Assembly: GCA_900759575.1 (NCBI GenBank)
Contig: CAAEVU010000295.1
Coordinates: 1 to 7,974, forward strand
Length of the DNA: 7,974 nt
Direction of reading: 5' to 3'
DNA from: Clostridia bacterium
Lineage (GTDB): Bacteria; Bacillota; Clostridia; Oscillospirales; Acutalibacteraceae
The position numbers and the translations under genes were made by a program. Position 1 is the stretch's first letter. Every line of letters begins with the position of its first letter. The notes under the pieces are model-generated. The model was given only the letters and a program-made list of their open reading frames with translations. It was not told the origin of the DNA and did not search any database. This document shows, one piece after another, positions 5,995 through 7,974 of the stretch.

Positions 5995-7005
5995 TCAGGG
6001 AAGCTTCCGGTAACCGGTGGAAAAGTCCACCTGATTGCGAAGGGGTTCCCCTTTGCGGAAATGCTCCAAATTCTCCACGAAAATATTCACAATCCGCTGG
6101 TGGGTCTCTTCCAGGTGGTAGAATCCGGAAACGTGGGGCGTTACCAAGGCGGTGGGAATCCGCCACAGGCGATGGTCCGCCGGCAAAGGCTCCGGCTCAG
6201 TCACGTCTACCCCGGCCCCGGAAAGATGTCCGCTTTCCAAGGCGTCGCACAAAGCTTCCGTATCCACGATATACCCACGGCCCACATTCAAAAGCACAGC
6301 GCCTTCCTTCATCTTTGCCAGGCGCTCCCGGTTCATCAATCCCCGGGTCGCTTCCGTACCGGGCAATGTTACAGCCACCACATCGGCCTGGGGAAGAAGC
6401 TGGTCCAAATCTTCCAACAGGTGGACTTCATCGGCATAGTCGGGCTTTTGACGGTTGCTTCTCCGCACCCCGATGACTTTCGCACCCAGGGCTTTACACC
6501 GTTTGCCAAACTCGCCCCCAATGTCTCCCATGCCCAGCACCAGCACAGTGGAACCATACACCGCTTTCACAGCACCCAAAGACTTCCACTGGCCATCTTT
6601 CTGGGCATCCCGGTAGAGCTCCAATTTCTTGAACAGCTCCAGCAGCATCCCCAGCATATGTTCGGAAATGGCCAAGCCATAGGCTCCGGTAGCGTTGGTC
6701 AGCAGGGTGTTTTCCGCCAGCACTCCGGGCCGGACATAGGATTCCACCCCAGCGCTGCCGGTCTGCATCCACAAAAGCTTGGGTGAGCCTGTAAGGAAGA
6801 AATCCGGCACATTGCCAAGAATCACATCTGCCCATGCCACATCTTCTTTTGTCAGGTCGGGCCCTTGAACCGCTTCCTCGGGCTTGGTGTAGATCAGATT
6901 CGTTCCTCCACGGTACCGGAACTCCCACCCGGGAGCTGCCTGCTCCAGCCTTTTTGCCTGGTCCTTTTTTACCGGGATGGCAACCAACACTTGCTTTTTA
7001 TCCAT
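5995..7005 (-). CDS. D-isomer-specific 2-hydroxyacid dehydrogenase, NAD(P)-dependent
   Basis: This 336-residue protein of the D-lactate/phosphoglycerate dehydrogenase superfamily reversibly oxidises a D-2-hydroxyacid to a 2-oxoacid. A split substrate domain (about 1-103 and 285-336) encloses a Rossmann domain with GMGDIG at 158-163. The catalytic triad is visible: R243 in NVGRG, E272 in DVTEPEP, and H291 in TPHVSG. The second beta strand ends VIGVRRS (177-183) with arginines where NAD-specific members carry an acidic residue, which suggests NADP(H) preference. The true substrate cannot be read from sequence; glyoxylate/hydroxypyruvate reductase or 2-oxoacid reductase activity is possible, and serA is unlikely because the ACT domain is absent. 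Two ATG codons are adjacent (7008 and 7005). AAAAGAGG at 7013-7020 is 4 nt from the first and 7 nt from the second, so the second is preferred. The gene lies 17 bp before the cysteine desulfurase gene and is probably cotranscribed with it. Confidence 0.9.
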   Translation of the reverse strand: MDKKQVLVAIPVKKDQAKRLEQAAPGWEFRYRGGTNLIYTKPEEAVQGPDLTKEDVAWADVILGNVPDFFLTGSPKLLWMQTGSAGVESYVRPGVLAENTLLTNATGAYGLAISEHMLGMLLELFKKLELYRDAQKDGQWKSLGAVKAVYGSTVLVLGMGDIGGEFGKRCKALGAKVIGVRRSNRQKPDYADEVHLLEDLDQLLPQADVVAVTLPGTEATRGLMNRERLAKMKEGAVLLNVGRGYIVDTEALCDALESGHLSGAGVDVTEPEPLPADHRLWRIPTALVTPHVSGFYHLEETHQRIVNIFVENLEHFRKGEPLRNQVDFSTGYRKLP

Positions 7006-7097
7006 CATGGCACCTCTTTTTCTAAATTGATAAACTTACGCCTGAAAGTCCGCAAAATCGGCAGGAGTACAAACCCGCTCCAGCCAGACAGCAACTC
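7006..7097. other. Intergenic gap between nadE and the dehydrogenase gene
   Basis: This is the widest gap in the leftward gene run. I see no T-tailed hairpin that would end nadE transcription. A weak minus-strand promoter-like pair exists, TTGCGG followed 17 bp later by TATCAA, matching consensus at three and four of six positions. It may add transcription for the downstream four genes, but I do not treat it as a supported promoter. AT-rich sequence at about 7015-7040 precedes the dehydrogenase start. Confidence 0.4.
7013..7020 (-). promoter_or_regulatory. Ribosome binding site deciding between two adjacent ATG starts
   Basis: The minus strand reads AAAAGAGG with 4 nt to the ATG at 7008 and 7 nt to the ATG at 7005. 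Spacing elsewhere in this window is consistently 7-8 nt (DUF368, gluQ, cinA, thiI and desulfurase genes), which favours the second ATG. Dual use is possible and would differ by only one methionine. Confidence 0.6.
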
Positions 7098-7974
7098 TTA
7101 CAAGGATTCCAATTCTTTTTGCCACACATGCCAACTGGCGTCGGAAGGCATACGGAAATCCCCACGGGGAGACAACGTCACAGAACCCACCTTGGGACCG
7201 TCGGGCAAGCAAGAACGCTTAAACTGCTGGGTAAAGAACCGGCGGTAAAATGCGGTCAACCACCGCTTCACTGTGGCCGGGTCGTACTGACCCGCGAAGG
7301 ACCGGCATGCCATCCGGTAGATCTTCCCCGGGGTAAAACCAAAACGCAGCATATAGTAAAGGAAGAAGTCGTGAAGTTCGTAGGGCCCCACCAATTCCTC
7401 GGTTTTCTGAGCAATCTCCCCGTCTTTTGGGGGCAGCAGCTCCGGGCTGACGGGAGTATCCAGCACATCCAAAAGCGCCTCCCGGAGTTTGGGTTCGCTG
7501 TGATCCGCAGCGTAACGCACCAGATGGCGCACCAAAGTTTTGGGAATGGAAGCGTTTACACCGTACATGGACATGTGGTCGCCGTTATAGGTGGCCCACC
7601 CCAAAGCCAATTCGGAGAGGTCCCCCGTTCCGATCACGATCCCTCCGAACCGGTTGGCTGTATCCATCAACACCTGGGTACGCTCCCGGGCCTGGGAATT
7701 TTCATAGGTCACGTCCAGATTGGTTTCGTCCTGGCCAATATCCAGGAAATGCTGGCGCACTGCCTTTTCAATGGATACTTCCTTAAAGTCCACGCCCAAT
7801 TCTTCGGCGATCCGCTGGGCGTTGGACTTTGTGCGGCTGGTGGTGCCGAAGCAGGGCATGGACAGGGCATGGATTCCTGTTCTGGGAAGGCCCAGCCGGT
7901 CAAACGCCCGGGCGGTGACCAACAGCGCCAAAGTGGAATCCAACCCGCCGGAAAGCCCCACCACCGCCACTTTC
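7098..7974 (-). CDS. nadE: NAD synthetase, glutamine-dependent type (C-terminal synthetase domain, partial)
   Basis: The last 291 codons or so are present and the reading frame stays open to the window edge (a GTG at 7970 is an internal valine codon, preceded in frame by lysine). The enzyme amidates nicotinate adenine dinucleotide to NAD with ATP. The fragment opens with VVGLSGGLDSTLAL, the N-type ATP-pyrophosphatase P-loop, which in the family lies in the middle of the long form. IGTGDLSELALGW (about 113-125 of the fragment) and the Y-N-G-D-H-M-S-M-Y-G-V-N segment after it are strongly conserved. The tail QQFKRSCLPDGPKVG followed by LSPRGDFRMPSD is typical of long, two-domain NadE with an N-terminal nitrilase-type glutaminase, so that domain should lie beyond position 7974. 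Short ammonia-dependent NadE (about 245-275 residues) lacks this tail. The gene ends 92 bp upstream of the dehydrogenase, with no clear terminator between them. Confidence 0.93.
   Translation of the reverse strand, partial: KVAVVGLSGGLDSTLALLVTARAFDRLGLPRTGIHALSMPCFGTTSRTKSNAQRIAEELGVDFKEVSIEKAVRQHFLDIGQDETNLDVTYENSQARERTQVLMDTANRFGGIVIGTGDLSELALGWATYNGDHMSMYGVNASIPKTLVRHLVRYAADHSEPKLREALLDVLDTPVSPELLPPKDGEIAQKTEELVGPYELHDFFLYYMLRFGFTPGKIYRMACRSFAGQYDPATVKRWLTAFYRRFFTQQFKRSCLPDGPKVGSVTLSPRGDFRMPSDASWHVWQKELESL

Noticed and set aside
4976..6013. 345-codon plus-strand open frame opposite the cysteine desulfurase gene
   Set aside because: It mirrors the desulfurase gene, has no conserved motif and no Shine-Dalgarno sequence.
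5978..6166. N-terminal extension of the cysteine desulfurase to an upstream ATG at 6166
   Set aside because: The extra 63 residues overlap the dehydrogenase gene and are unlike the family, while the ATG at 5977 has a well-spaced AAGGAA and begins just before the conserved YLDNSATT.
7098..7970. Reading nadE as a complete 290-residue gene starting with GTG at 7970
   Set aside because: The GTG is an internal valine codon of the conserved VAVVGLSGGLDS segment, the frame continues upstream to the edge, and the C-terminal tail is that of the long glutamine-dependent form.

Overview
The window looks like ordinary, gene-dense chromosome from a mid-to-high GC Bacillota, most likely a clostridial relative of the Oscillospiraceae/Ruminococcaceae. 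The grounds are strong AGGAGG-type ribosome binding sites, near-consensus TTGACA/TATAAT promoters, a ThiI without a rhodanese domain next to its own cysteine desulfurase, a two-domain CinA, and a large glutamine-dependent type of NAD synthetase. GC was judged by eye at roughly the mid-50s percent. The taxonomic call is an inference; no rRNA or other marker gene is present.

Left part (1-2330). The C-terminal end of a HAD-family phosphatase (phosphoglycolate phosphatase type) reads rightward and ends at 134. It converges on a leftward gene for a DUF368 membrane protein (248-1090), a family now known as undecaprenyl-phosphate translocases (PopT). A hairpin with T tracts on both strands (163-202) separates them. 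The DUF368 gene and gluQ, which encodes glutamyl-Q tRNA(Asp) synthetase, diverge from a 230-bp region with a recognisable promoter for each. gluQ stands alone on the plus strand and ends at a second two-way terminator (2291-2324) shared with the operon to its right.

Right part (2334-7974). Five genes run leftward: nadE (C-terminal part only, cut by the window edge), a D-2-hydroxyacid dehydrogenase, a NifS-type cysteine desulfurase, thiI and cinA. The gap after nadE is 92 bp (97 or 89 bp if other starts are considered below), and the last four genes are separated by only 17, 25 and 40 bp, each with its own Shine-Dalgarno sequence. They look like one operon, possibly starting upstream of the window.

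How the genes work together. The cysteine desulfurase supplies persulfide sulfur to ThiI for 4-thiouridine in tRNA and possibly for the thiamine thiazole. CinA (pyridine-nucleotide recycling, NMN deamidation) and NadE (last step of NAD synthesis) act at two ends of the same NAD salvage route. The dehydrogenase between them uses a nicotinamide cofactor, probably NADP(H) judging from its cofactor loop. GluQ and ThiI both modify tRNA but sit in different transcription units. I found no mobile element, CRISPR array, RNA gene, phage or defence gene, and no clearly new system. The findings are modest and concern gene linkage, active-site variants and promoter structure.
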